A DNA stretch of 38,629 bases, taken from assembly GCA_934663645.1 (NCBI GenBank), contig CAKUKR010000014.1, positions 1 to 38,629 on the forward strand, in the 5' to 3' direction. Made by a program: the position numbers and the translations under genes. Positions 1-7,635 of the stretch are shown in pieces. Source of the DNA: an uncultured Muribaculaceae bacterium (lineage in GTDB: Bacteria; Bacteroidota; Bacteroidia; Bacteroidales; Muribaculaceae). A model generated the notes under the pieces. That model ran no database searches and was not told the DNA's origin. It saw only the letters and a list, made by a program, of their open reading frames with translations. Numbering within the stretch: the stretch's first letter is position 1; each line of letters starts with the position of its first letter.

Positions 1-1028
1 CACCCCTCCGCTGCATCGTGCAGCAGGGAGATGGCGCGGTCAAGGGCGGCGTAGAAGTAATGCCCTTCTGCCATCAGGGCTGACACTCGCTCCACATTGC
101 GTTGCATCGCGGCATATTCCTCCGGGGTGACGGCGGCAAGCCGCCCGGCGATGCCCTCGAGCGTATCTGCAACAATGCCTATCCCCTCGCGGCGCACAAA
201 GGGTGCCATGCCCGACTCGGAGCTGATAATGACAGGGCGACGGCATCGCATATACAGCGACAGCTTGTGCGTGTTGCAGTAGCGTATGTATTCGCCGATA
301 AAACCGTCCGTGCAGTCAAGCGAGCCACCGTACCATACCACTGCAAACGAGGCTGTTGCGCTGCGGATTATCTCGCTGTCCAGCGTATGCCCGTACATAA
401 TATGATTGTCGTCGGGCAAGACATCACCCATTCCGTACAGGTGCATGGGCAACCCCTTGACTTTGTACAGGAAGCCGTTGGCCTTGCGCCTCACGTTGCC
501 GACATACATCAGCGAGGGATGCGCCACAGCCTCTTCGGGGTCGGGGACGTGCTGCGGCTTGCTGTCGGCGAGGTAGTCCCAAGCGACTTGCGGTGTCATC
601 GGCACGCGGCAGCCGTGGTCGCGCAGCCAGCCGATTTCCGCCTCGTTGGAGATGATGAGCGCATCTGTCAGCGACAGCTTGCGCACCTCCTCGCGGGGCG
701 TAAGGCGGTGTCGGCGGAACGAGCCGAGGTCATGCACGAGCGTGACCGTTTTCGCGCCTCGCATCCGCGCCATGCAGCACAGGTAGCGGAAATACTTCTT
801 GACGGGATATTGCAGCACCACCACATCACCGCGCCGCAGCCGCAGCGTGTATGCCAGCACGCCTAAGAGCGTCAGGAAAAAGTCGGCGACCTTGTTGCGG
901 CAGTGCGTAGTGGGTATGCCCAGGTTGCGGCAGCCGTGGCGGCGCATCAGCTCCTCCATGTCCTGCCGGGCCTTGCCGCCGGCGTGGCGTGCGGTCTTGT
1001 AGTTGCGTGTCAGGTAACAGATTCTCAT
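1..1028 (-). CDS. Glycosyltransferase, galactofuranosyltransferase-like (3' end cut by window edge)
   Basis: The frame opens at the ATG at 1028 and runs off the left edge after 342 codons without a stop. Visible features are a GT-B-like N-terminus (MRICYLTRNY), a GDVVVLQYP segment near residues 67-75, VHD near 98-100, an MYVGN strand near 174-178 that starts the second Rossmann half, and an SSESGM loop near 269-274 where GT4-like enzymes bind the nucleotide sugar. The QYP segment resembles beta-1,6-galactofuranosyltransferases of O-antigen and capsule loci (WbbI-like); that substrate is inferred, while glycosyltransferase is firmer. It probably acts at the cytoplasmic face of the inner membrane on lipid-linked polysaccharide. 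It lies 16 nt downstream of the next glycosyltransferase gene, so they are probably one operon. Family members are about this long, so little seems to be missing. Confidence 0.78.
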   Translation of the reverse strand, partial: MRICYLTRNYKTARHAGGKARQDMEELMRRHGCRNLGIPTTHCRNKVADFFLTLLGVLAYTLRLRRGDVVVLQYPVKKYFRYLCCMARMRGAKTVTLVHDLGSFRRHRLTPREEVRKLSLTDALIISNEAEIGWLRDHGCRVPMTPQVAWDYLADSKPQHVPDPEEAVAHPSLMYVGNVRRKANGFLYKVKGLPMHLYGMGDVLPDDNHIMYGHTLDSEIIRSATASFAVVWYGGSLDCTDGFIGEYIRYCNTHKLSLYMRCRRPVIISSESGMAPFVRREGIGIVADTLEGIAGRLAAVTPEEYAAMQRNVERVSALMAEGHYFYAALDRAISLLHDAAEG

Positions 1029-1044
1029 TATCGTCCAGTATTGC

Positions 1045-1785
1045 TCACCGCATCAGCCCGAGGCGGTACTGTATTACATGCGCCAGATGCTTCACGGCCA
1101 GTTCTATGCGCCGCCCGAGTTTGCGTTTGCGCCAGCTGCCGTATATGGTATGCCGCGCCACCGCGCCCGGGTAGACGTTGTCGCAGCGGTTGCATGGCGT
1201 GACATATTTCCCCTCATAAATATATGTATTCTCCTCGAGCGTCAGATCGCTGTCGCCCGGGGTGTAGCCGAACCGCTTGGCGATGTCGAGCATCACCACC
1301 GGCGAGATGGTCATGTCTGGACTGCCGTCAGCCGCTATGAACGGACGGGAGGCATAATAGGCGTACGCCTCGCGGCAGAAAGCGTTGCCGGCGCTGCCTA
1401 TGAGGAACGCTGCCTGCAGCTGCACGTGGTCGCCTATATGCTCGTGGAATGTGGCGAAACCCTCTGCGGGAATGAACCGGTCGAAACGGCGATGCAGCAA
1501 TATGTCGCTGTCGAGGTATACGCCGCCTTCCTTCCACAAGGCATAGAAGCGGACGGCATCGGCGGCAAAGGCCCATTTGCGCATCTCCAAAGCCTCATCA
1601 ATATACCTGCAGCCTATCGCACGCGCATCGTCTGCCGTCCAGAGCCGTATGCGGTAGTCCGGAAGCACTCGTGCCCAGCTGTCGAGACACCGCTGTATCT
1701 CCACAGGGTACTTGTCGCCGCTGAACCAGCAGAGGTGCAACGTTTTCGGAACTCGCGTATGAATGTCGTCTATGTCTTGAGCCAT
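1045..1785 (-). CDS. Capsular polysaccharide glycosyltransferase with DXD motif (Gly_transf_sug/GT32-like)
   Basis: A 246-residue protein. It opens with VPKTLHLCWFSG (residues 12-23), the typical first strand of the OCH1/Gly_transf_sug family, followed by FAADAVRFYALWKEGGVYLDSD with the DSD metal and nucleotide-sugar motif at residues 92-94. This family transfers a sugar from a nucleotide donor during capsule or O-antigen assembly; donor and acceptor cannot be read from the sequence. There is no signal peptide, so it should act on the cytoplasmic side. The ATG at 1785 is preceded by a minus-strand TAACTTTG box at 1812-1819. The gene is probably co-transcribed with the glycosyltransferase that follows it. 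Confidence 0.88.
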   Translation of the reverse strand: MAQDIDDIHTRVPKTLHLCWFSGDKYPVEIQRCLDSWARVLPDYRIRLWTADDARAIGCRYIDEALEMRKWAFAADAVRFYALWKEGGVYLDSDILLHRRFDRFIPAEGFATFHEHIGDHVQLQAAFLIGSAGNAFCREAYAYYASRPFIAADGSPDMTISPVVMLDIAKRFGYTPGDSDLTLEENTYIYEGKYVTPCNRCDNVYPGAVARHTIYGSWRKRKLGRRIELAVKHLAHVIQYRLGLMR

Positions 1786-1811
1786 GTCATCTGATGCTGG
1801 GAAAACAACCG

Positions 1812-1819
1812 CAAAGTTA
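1812..1819 (-). promoter_or_regulatory. Bacteroidetes -7 box (TAACTTTG) for the glycosyltransferase pair
   Basis: On the minus strand TAACTTTG matches the TAnnTTTG consensus 26 nt before the ATG at 1785. Its upstream element would fall in the last codons of the permease gene; no convincing TTTG is seen there. Confidence 0.55.
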
Positions 1820-1830
1820 ACTCAAATTTC

Positions 1831-2976
1831 TCACTCCTGCGCGGGGTTCTCCTCATGGATTATCTTCTCGATGCTCTCGCGGTCAGACTTGCGCTTGAGG
1901 CGTTGCAGCACATACATGTCATAGTATGACAGCACCAGCGTGGTCAGCGGCAGGGCAATGATGAGGCCCATGAAGCCGAGCAGCGACCCCCACACCGAGA
2001 GTGACAGCAGTATTATTGCCGGGTTCAGCCCCATGGCATGCCCCATGATTTTCGGGGTCAGTATGAGGTCCTGTATGCACTGTACCACCAAATAGACTGC
2101 TATGCTCGCGCCCAGTATCACCCAGAAGTTTGCGCCGCCGGCAGTGGCGACTATGCACAGCACCAGTGTAATGGGCAACGAGATAAGCTGCAGGTAAGGC
2201 ACCATGTTGAGCATGCCGATGAACAGTCCGAGCAGCACGCCCATGGGCAGCCCGATAATCCAGAAGCCTATGGCGAAAAGCACGCCCACTGACATGGCGA
2301 TGATGAACTGGCCGCGGAAATAGCGGTTCATCGCGCTCTTGACATCGTCAAATATCTTGAACACGCGGTGGCGGTGGCGGCCAGGCACCAGATGACGGAA
2401 CGACTGCGACAGCCGCTCGTAGTCTATCATTATGAATATGAGGTAGAGGAAGACTATCAGCCAGCTGAGCAGCTCGAGCACGAAGGTCAGCCCTGAACTC
2501 AGCACGTTCCACGACGAGGCTGCGGTCTCCTTAAGCAGCGCAATCCACTGCTCACGGCTGAGGAGCGAGGCGATGTACTCGAAATTGACGTGCTCCTTGA
2601 TGAAGTCATGCACCTGCTGCGCCACCCAGGGCAGGTGAATCTGCGTGTTGGCGTATGTGCGCAGCATCTTGCCCATCTCCGAGCACTCGCTCATGATGTA
2701 AGGCACGGTGACGGCGAGTATCGCGCCGAAGACCGCTGTCACCTCAACGAGGGTGAACACCACGGGGAGGAACCGTTTGCGGCAATGCATCCAGCGGATG
2801 TTCCATTTCACCACCGGCTCGAGCATGTACGCTATCAGCCAAGCCACGAAGAAGGGGAGCAGCACCCCCTTGAGGAAATTGAGCAGGTAAACCGCGACGC
2901 CCAGGAGCAGCACGCCCCCGAGTATGCGCACCACGCGGTCAAACGTGTACGGTGCATTGTTGCCGATATCAGCCAT
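1831..2976 (-). CDS. AI-2E/PerM family membrane transporter
   Basis: 381 residues from the ATG at 2976 (MADIGNNAPYTF). The protein has an N-terminal pair of membrane spans (VVRILGGVLLLGVAVYLL, then FFVAWLIAYMLEPVV), a third span, a long amphipathic extracytoplasmic stretch, and a cluster of C-terminal spans including GFWIIGLPMGVLLGLFIGMLN and the terminal ALPLTTLVLSYYDMY. This is the layout of the PerM/AI-2E transporter family (DUF20). Family members have been linked to autoinducer-2 export or Na+/H+ antiport; the substrate here is unknown. A longer frame with a TTG at 3030 exists, but that codon lies in the -7 box at 3028-3035 and would not be in the transcript. The gene has its own promoter and is followed by the glycosyltransferase pair on the same strand. 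Confidence 0.88.
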   Translation of the reverse strand: MADIGNNAPYTFDRVVRILGGVLLLGVAVYLLNFLKGVLLPFFVAWLIAYMLEPVVKWNIRWMHCRKRFLPVVFTLVEVTAVFGAILAVTVPYIMSECSEMGKMLRTYANTQIHLPWVAQQVHDFIKEHVNFEYIASLLSREQWIALLKETAASSWNVLSSGLTFVLELLSWLIVFLYLIFIMIDYERLSQSFRHLVPGRHRHRVFKIFDDVKSAMNRYFRGQFIIAMSVGVLFAIGFWIIGLPMGVLLGLFIGMLNMVPYLQLISLPITLVLCIVATAGGANFWVILGASIAVYLVVQCIQDLILTPKIMGHAMGLNPAIILLSLSVWGSLLGFMGLIIALPLTTLVLSYYDMYVLQRLKRKSDRESIEKIIHEENPAQE

Positions 2977-3027
2977 AGTATTGTCGTTTGCGCAGCGGTG
3001 CGGGCCGCCGCATCGTTTTTCATTACG

Positions 3028-3059
3028 CAAATTTAACGACTATTTCTGTTCCCGCAAAA
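3028..3059 (-). promoter_or_regulatory. Promoter of the AI-2E family transporter
   Basis: Read on the minus strand, TTTTG (3055-3059) is followed by exactly 19 nt and then TAAATTTG (3028-3035), an excellent Bacteroidetes -33/-7 pair. The inferred start of transcription is near 3020, which rules out the TTG at 3030 as the start codon. Confidence 0.75.
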
Positions 3060-3062
3060 CAA

Positions 3063-3083
3063 AAATCGCCGATGCCGCGATTT
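3063..3083. promoter_or_regulatory. 7-bp inverted repeat between divergent promoters
   Basis: AAATCGC (3063-3069) and GCGATTT (3077-3083) are perfect inverted arms around a 7-nt centre. They sit just upstream of the permease -33 element and upstream of the recombinase promoter. Either an operator or a small hairpin is possible; no regulator is known. Confidence 0.3.
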
Positions 3084-3119
3084 AGGCGTGCTTCAGGGGC
3101 GTCATTCCACTCCTCCTGC

Positions 3120-3127
3120 TACTTTTG
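3120..3127 (+). promoter_or_regulatory. -7 box (TACTTTTG) for the tyrosine recombinase
   Basis: TACTTTTG matches TAnnTTTG 35 nt before the ATG at 3163. It also indicates that the upstream in-frame start at 3088 is not used, because that codon would lie upstream of the transcript. Confidence 0.6.
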
Positions 3128-3162
3128 CACCACATACATCACTCGCAAAACATACTAAGAAA

Positions 3163-4101
3163 ATGACACACACTGCTATCAGTCCCGAAACAATCCCAGG
3201 CGAGCCCAAGCCGTCGCTGTTCACATTCACCCTTCAGGTCATCCGCGAGATGCGCTCTGTCGGCAAATCGCGAATGTCCGAGAAATACAACACTGCGTTG
3301 AACAGTTTCCGCCGCTTCCGTGACGGGTGCGACATCCCTTTGGGGCAAATAACGTCCCAGACCATGCTGGAATACGAGGCATACCTGCGCGGCCTGGGGC
3401 TGACGGACAACACTTGCTCTTTCTATATGCGCAACCTGCGCGCGATATACAACAAGGCTGTTGACAAGGGGCTTGTGAGCCAGGCAATGCCGTTCCGCAA
3501 TGTGTATACCGGCGTGGACAAGACGCTGAAGCGAGCCATCAACGTCGATGCCGTCCGTGTGATAAAGCGCATCAACCTGTCAAAATACCCCATGGAGGCA
3601 TTCGCCCGCGATATGTTTCTGTTCTCGTTCTACACACGCGGCATGTCATTCGTAGACATGGCATTCCTGCGGAAGACGGACCTGCGCATGAGCACCCTCT
3701 CGTACCGCCGGCGCAAGACCGGGCAGCTATTGTCCATGAGATGGGACCACCGTATGCAGGCGATAATCGACCGGCACCCAGCGCCTCAAGACTCGCCGTT
3801 CCTGCTGCCTATCATCAACAATCCGACTGGCGACAGGTGGAAGCAATACAAGAATGCCATGCACAACGTGAACCGGGCGCTCAAGAACGTCGGGGTGATG
3901 TCAGACTTGGAGGAGAACCTGACCATGTATGTCGCACGGCACGCCTGGGCGAGCATTGCCTATAGCAACAACATCCCGATAGCCGTAATCAGCTCCGGCC
4001 TCGGCCACGATTCGGAACGCACCACACGCATCTACCTCGCATCGATAGACACGGCCGTAATCGACAATGCCAACGAGACAATCCTTCAGCTGCTCGACTG
4101 A
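3163..4101 (+). CDS. Tyrosine recombinase (phage integrase family), solitary
   Basis: 312 residues from the ATG at 3163. Residues 18-105 form a SAM-like DNA-binding domain typical of Bacteroidetes integrases (YNTALNSFRRF, YEAYLRGLGLTDNTCSFYMRNL). The catalytic domain shows R159 in FYTRGMSFVD, K185 in RRRKTG, R259 in YVARHAWAS, H282 in GLGHDSERTT and nucleophile Y291 in RIYLASID. The first His of the usual HxxR is Tyr256, a common variant in this phylum. The enzyme cuts and rejoins DNA through a 3'-phosphotyrosine link. No excisionase, relaxase, phage gene, tRNA target or obvious invertible segment lies nearby, so it could be a DNA invertase acting elsewhere or the remnant of an element. Confidence 0.92.
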   Translation: MTHTAISPETIPGEPKPSLFTFTLQVIREMRSVGKSRMSEKYNTALNSFRRFRDGCDIPLGQITSQTMLEYEAYLRGLGLTDNTCSFYMRNLRAIYNKAVDKGLVSQAMPFRNVYTGVDKTLKRAINVDAVRVIKRINLSKYPMEAFARDMFLFSFYTRGMSFVDMAFLRKTDLRMSTLSYRRRKTGQLLSMRWDHRMQAIIDRHPAPQDSPFLLPIINNPTGDRWKQYKNAMHNVNRALKNVGVMSDLEENLTMYVARHAWASIAYSNNIPIAVISSGLGHDSERTTRIYLASIDTAVIDNANETILQLLD

Positions 4102-4152
4102 CCCACGCGCCATACAACATGACCGCACATTCGCCGTTATAATGTATGACTG

Positions 4153-4176
4153 CCGCCGTGATTAAACTTTCGGCGG
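4153..4176. other. Hairpin CCGCCG/CGGCGG between recombinase and DUF1573 genes
   Basis: CCGCCG (4153-4158) and CGGCGG (4171-4176) can pair around a 12-nt AT-rich loop, 50 nt after the recombinase stop and 20 nt before the next start. No T-run follows, so termination is uncertain; it could be a leader hairpin. Confidence 0.3.
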
Positions 4177-4196
4177 AGGCCATAATTCTAACTGAT

Positions 4197-4601
4197 ATGA
4201 AAAGGATCATCTCTCTGGTCGTCATCGCCATGGTGGCGGTCATCTCAACAGCACTGTACGCCGGTGGCGGCGGCAAGGCGAAAATCGTGTTTGAGGAGGT
4301 CAAGCACGACTTCGGCAACATCCAGGAGGCGAAGGGCGCAGCCTCGCACACGTTTGAGTTTGTCAACGAGGGCAACGCCAACCTGGTGATAATCGACGTG
4401 ACAGCACAATGCGGCTGCACACGCCCGGAATACCCCAAATCGCCCATTGCCCCGGGCAAGAAGGGGAAAATCAAGGTGACGTTCAACCCCAACGGCCGCC
4501 CGGGAGGGTTTGAGAAAGTTGTCACCGTGCGCACCAACGGCTCGCCGGGCAAAGTGCGGCTGAAGATAACCGGCAACGTCATACCGAAGGCCAAGAAATG
4601 A
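4197..4601 (+). CDS. Secreted single-domain DUF1573 protein
   Basis: 134 residues from the ATG at 4197; an in-frame ATG at 4146 would put extra residues ahead of a clear signal peptide. MKRIISLVVIAMVAVISTALYA is an export signal. The rest is one DUF1573 immunoglobulin-like (ASH/MSP-like) domain with its hallmarks: HDFGNI, then TFEFVNEGNANLVI, then QCGCTRPEYPKSPIAPGKKG, then VTFNPNGRPGGFEKVVTV. The family is abundant in Bacteroidetes and periplasmic or surface-exposed; its function is not established. The last four bases overlap the start of the next gene, which has three such domains, so the two products are probably made together. Confidence 0.88.
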   Translation: MKRIISLVVIAMVAVISTALYAGGGGKAKIVFEEVKHDFGNIQEAKGAASHTFEFVNEGNANLVIIDVTAQCGCTRPEYPKSPIAPGKKGKIKVTFNPNGRPGGFEKVVTVRTNGSPGKVRLKITGNVIPKAKK

Positions 4602-5683
4602 GCGGCTTCAGGTTCAGGCACACAGCAGCCGTGACGCTCGCAATGCTGTCCTCACTGGCTATGCTGGCGCAGGTGGAATGGCTGGAAGAGGAGTATGACT
4701 TCGGCACTTGGCGTGAGGCGGAAGGCCCGCGCCAGGGGTTTGCTCGTTTTGTCAACCATGGCACTCAGGCCGTCACCATACGCCGCGTCAGGCCCTCTTG
4801 CGGCTGCACCGACGTGGACTGGCCGGAAGACCCCATTGCGCCGGGCGACACTGCCACCGTGCGGTTCAGCTACAACCCCGCCGGCCGCCCCGGCAAGTTC
4901 GGCAAGACGGTCAAGGTATACCTCTCCGACTGCGACACGCCCAAGTTCATACGCATCACCGGCACGGTCATCGGCACAGCCAACTCGCTTGCCGACAAGT
5001 ATCCCGTAGCCGTCGGGCAGATGCGCCTGTCGGAACGCACCGTCGATTTCGGCGATGTGGTTCACGGCAAATCCAAGCACACATACATATCGGCATACAA
5101 CGCCTCCGAACAACCCATGCCGATAACCCTGCGGGCAAACGGCGGCGAAGAGTTCCCGATGCCGGACTATGTCACCATGACCCCAGGCACAGTGCCGCCA
5201 GGGCAGGTGCAGACCATAAGCGTATACCTCAACACCGCACAGGCTGAAACGCTCGGCCCGCTGCAAAGCACATACACCTATTGCGCCGGCGATGATTGCA
5301 CCGAATTGACAGTAAAGGTCAACATCGTCCCGGACAGGTCGAAATACCCGGGCGGCGACCTGAGCCTCGCCCCGCAAGCCGACACCCGCCCCGACATACT
5401 CGAAATCGGCGAAATCAAGCGCGGCAAGACCGCTCGGCTGACATTCGAGGTGCGCAATACGGGCAAGAGCGACCTGCACATATCCCGAGTCTACTCCCCC
5501 TGCAAGGCATTGTCGGTAACGAAGATGCCGCAGCGCATCGCCCCGGGCAAGAAGCAGAAGGTGAGCGTGGAGATAGACACAGGCAAGATAAGCGGCGAAA
5601 TCATCACCGGCGAAATAATGGTGGTGAGCGACGACCCGCTGATGCCGGTGCGCAAGGTGCGTTTCGCCGGCAAGATGAAATGA
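4598..5683 (+). CDS. Secreted protein with three DUF1573-like domains
   Basis: 361 residues starting in the ATGA overlap with the preceding gene. An N-terminal export signal (to about residue 24, TLAMLSSLAMLAQ) is followed by three repeats of the DUF1573 fold: about residues 27-130 with the full SCGCTDVDWPEDPIAPGD signature, about 140-245 (TVDFGDVVHGKSKHTY), and about 262-361 (EIGEIKRGKTARLTFEVRNTGKSDLHI). Only the first repeat keeps the CGC motif; the third has SPCKAL at that place. Shared fold and translational coupling suggest a common periplasmic or cell-surface scaffolding role, which is inference. Confidence 0.85.
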   Translation: MSGFRFRHTAAVTLAMLSSLAMLAQVEWLEEEYDFGTWREAEGPRQGFARFVNHGTQAVTIRRVRPSCGCTDVDWPEDPIAPGDTATVRFSYNPAGRPGKFGKTVKVYLSDCDTPKFIRITGTVIGTANSLADKYPVAVGQMRLSERTVDFGDVVHGKSKHTYISAYNASEQPMPITLRANGGEEFPMPDYVTMTPGTVPPGQVQTISVYLNTAQAETLGPLQSTYTYCAGDDCTELTVKVNIVPDRSKYPGGDLSLAPQADTRPDILEIGEIKRGKTARLTFEVRNTGKSDLHISRVYSPCKALSVTKMPQRIAPGKKQKVSVEIDTGKISGEIITGEIMVVSDDPLMPVRKVRFAGKMK

Positions 5684-5699
5684 CATACCCACTCGCACA

Positions 5700-6188
5700 A
5701 TGACTGACAACAAACTGATAAGCACCCTCACACACGCCCGCGACTTCTGCCTGGCTGCCGAAAACTGCGCGGAGCTGGGGCGGGAGGAGTTCATCGACGC
5801 GATGCTCACGCTGCTGCCGCAGCTGTACATGGACTTCAGCACCAGCGACACCGATGCCGAAGAGGAGTACATACACCCGTATGTGGACGAAGAGCATTAC
5901 GAGAGCATACGCCGGCGCGTGGCTGCACTGCTGGGCGAGGACGACATGTATCTCGAGACCTTTGAGGAGGACATGAAATACAGCGACACGCCGATAGCCG
6001 CCTCCATAGGCGAATGCACCGCCGACATGTACCAGGACTTGTTCAACTTCGTGGCGGCGGTGCGCGAGAGCGGCGGCGACAGCCTCGCCGAGTCATTCGC
6101 TGCCTGCCGCGGCAATTTCCGCGCCTACTGGTCGCAAACGCTGTGCAACGTCATGCGTGCGCTCAACCGGCTGCGTTTCCACCAGTGA
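5700..6188 (+). CDS. DUF5063 domain protein
   Basis: 162 residues, 16 nt after the DUF1573 gene and on the same strand, so probably co-transcribed. The protein is all-helical in appearance and acidic. FCLAAENCAELGREEFIDAMLTLLPQLYMD near residues 15-45, the EEYIHPYVDEEHYESIRRRV stretch and MYQDLFNFVAAVRESGGDSLAESFAACRGNFRAYW fit the DUF5063 family, which is conserved in Bacteroidetes and of unknown function. There is no signal peptide or membrane span, so it is probably cytoplasmic. Confidence 0.78.
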   Translation: MTDNKLISTLTHARDFCLAAENCAELGREEFIDAMLTLLPQLYMDFSTSDTDAEEEYIHPYVDEEHYESIRRRVAALLGEDDMYLETFEEDMKYSDTPIAASIGECTADMYQDLFNFVAAVRESGGDSLAESFAACRGNFRAYWSQTLCNVMRALNRLRFHQ

Positions 6189-6233
6189 CGCGCCTCTTAC
6201 ACCAATAACCAAGCAACCAATAAAATCAACATC

Positions 6234-7535
6234 ATGATAGAAAGACTTCTGAAATACCTCGATGCCTCGACCTGCAATTTCCTCGCGGCAGACACGATAA
6301 GCAAGGCTCTCGACGCCAACGGCTTTGAGCGGCTCAACCCCGCCGACGCCTGGCAGCTCCGCCCTGGCGACCGCCGCTATGTGGTCAAGAACGGCTCTGC
6401 CGTGTTCGCGTTCATCGTCGGCAGCAAAGACCCCGCCGAGACCGGCTTCCGCATCATCAGCGCACACAGCGACTCCCCTTGCTTCAAAATCAAGCCCAAC
6501 GCCGAGATATACGGCGACGGCGGCGTGGTGACGCTCAACGTGGAGAAATACGGCGGCGGAATACTCTACACCTGGTTTGACCGCCCACTCTCCATTTCAG
6601 GCCGTGTGATGCTGCGCGGCAAGGATGCCCTCCACCCCGAGACTCGCCTCATCGACATGAAACGCCCCGTGGCGTTCATTCCCCACCTCGCCATACACTT
6701 CAACCGCGCCGTCAACGAGGGCAACAAGCTCTCCGTGCAGAAGGACATGAAGCCGGTGATGGGATACTTCACGCCCGAGCAGATAGAGGAGCAGAAGGCC
6801 AATGGCGGCATCGTCAAGATGACCGTAGCCGCAGAACTCGGCATCAAGCCGGAGGAGATACTCGAATATGAGCTGTGCTTCTACCCCCTCGAGCCGTCAG
6901 GCCTCGCCGGCGTCAACAATGAGTATTTCCAGTCTGCACGCATCGACGACCTGTCAATGGCATTCGCAGCCCTCGAGGCTCTGCTCCAACAGGCCGGCAC
7001 CGCTGCCGACGCTACCCGCGTCATGGCGATATTTGACAACGAGGAGACCGGCTCGGGCACCAAGCAGGGCGCACACTCGCCGGTGCTCCGCTCCATGCTG
7101 GAACGCCTCTGCGCCTGTGCCGGCGGCGATGCGCAGTCGTTCTTCCGCGCCGTGGACCGCTCGTTCATGATTTCCGCCGACGACGCGCACGCTTGGCATC
7201 CCAACTACAATGAGAAGTATGACCCGACCAACCACGCCGTAATGGGAGGCGGCCCGGTCATCAAGATAAACGCCAACTGCAAGTACATGACCGATGCCGA
7301 CGGCTCGGCAGTGATGAAGTCGCTGTGCCAGCAGGCGGGCGTGAAGTGCCAGTATTTCGTCAACCACAGCGACGTGGCGGGAGGCTCTACGCTCGGCAAC
7401 ATACTGACAGCGCAGATGGACCTGCGCGGTGTGGACATGGGCAACGCCATCTGGGCTATGCACTCGGCTCGCGAGACCGCCTCTGTCGAGGACCACATCG
7501 CCGCCGTGAAGCTCTTCGCGACATTCTTCAGCTAA
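6234..7535 (+). CDS. apeB: M18 family aminopeptidase
   Basis: 433 residues, the usual length for M18 (aspartyl aminopeptidase-like) enzymes. These are cytoplasmic, dodecameric, two-zinc exopeptidases that remove N-terminal, often acidic, residues. Visible features are a first metal-ligand motif SAHSDSP with H78, the catalytic/metal pair E270-E271 in IFDNEETGSGTKQGAHSP, the DDAHAWHPN segment, and the last ligand H378 in NHSDVAGGSTLGN. Start at the ATG at 6234, 45 nt after the DUF5063 gene. No promoter box is evident in that gap, so it may belong to the same transcript. Two strong palindromes follow the stop. Confidence 0.95.
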   Translation: MIERLLKYLDASTCNFLAADTISKALDANGFERLNPADAWQLRPGDRRYVVKNGSAVFAFIVGSKDPAETGFRIISAHSDSPCFKIKPNAEIYGDGGVVTLNVEKYGGGILYTWFDRPLSISGRVMLRGKDALHPETRLIDMKRPVAFIPHLAIHFNRAVNEGNKLSVQKDMKPVMGYFTPEQIEEQKANGGIVKMTVAAELGIKPEEILEYELCFYPLEPSGLAGVNNEYFQSARIDDLSMAFAALEALLQQAGTAADATRVMAIFDNEETGSGTKQGAHSPVLRSMLERLCACAGGDAQSFFRAVDRSFMISADDAHAWHPNYNEKYDPTNHAVMGGGPVIKINANCKYMTDADGSAVMKSLCQQAGVKCQYFVNHSDVAGGSTLGNILTAQMDLRGVDMGNAIWAMHSARETASVEDHIAAVKLFATFFS

Positions 7536-7540
7536 TCCCT

Positions 7541-7565
7541 CTCTGAGAACTCCGAGTTCTCAGAG
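7541..7565. repeat. Perfect 11-bp palindrome (copy 1 of an intergenic repeat)
   Basis: CTCTGAGAACT (7541-7551) and AGTTCTCAGAG (7555-7565) pair perfectly around CCG. It shares the words TCAGAGTACTC (7560-7570) and ACTCCGAGT (7549-7557) with the palindrome at 15561-15595, so both belong to one family. It lies just after the M18 gene and could also aid termination. Confidence 0.7.
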
Positions 7566-7580
7566 TACTCCGATGAAATA

Positions 7581-7614
7581 AACCGGGCGCATCAAACTGC
7601 TGATGCGCCCGGTT
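7581..7614. terminator. Bidirectional terminator between the M18 gene and ddh
   Basis: AACCGGGCGCATCA (7581-7594) and TGATGCGCCCGGTT (7601-7614) form a perfect 14-bp stem with a 6-nt loop between two convergent genes. The A/T tails are short, but the position and stability fit a shared terminator. Confidence 0.75.
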
Positions 7615-7635
7615 GTACTATGAGGCTGGCCGTGG

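Noticed and set aside
102..866. 254-codon plus-strand open frame
   Set aside because: Antisense of the left-edge glycosyltransferase; composition (His, Arg, Val rich) is that of a shadow frame in GC-rich DNA.
2977..3030. Longer permease start at a TTG (3030)
   Set aside because: The codon lies within the -7 box at 3028-3035, so it would not be in the transcript; the ATG at 2976 fits better.
3031..3162. Invertible promoter next to the recombinase
   Set aside because: The only inverted repeat there has 7-bp arms with a 7-bp centre, too small to contain a promoter.
4652..5872. 406-codon minus-strand open frame
   Set aside because: Antisense across the triple DUF1573 gene and into the DUF5063 gene; no recognisable protein motif.
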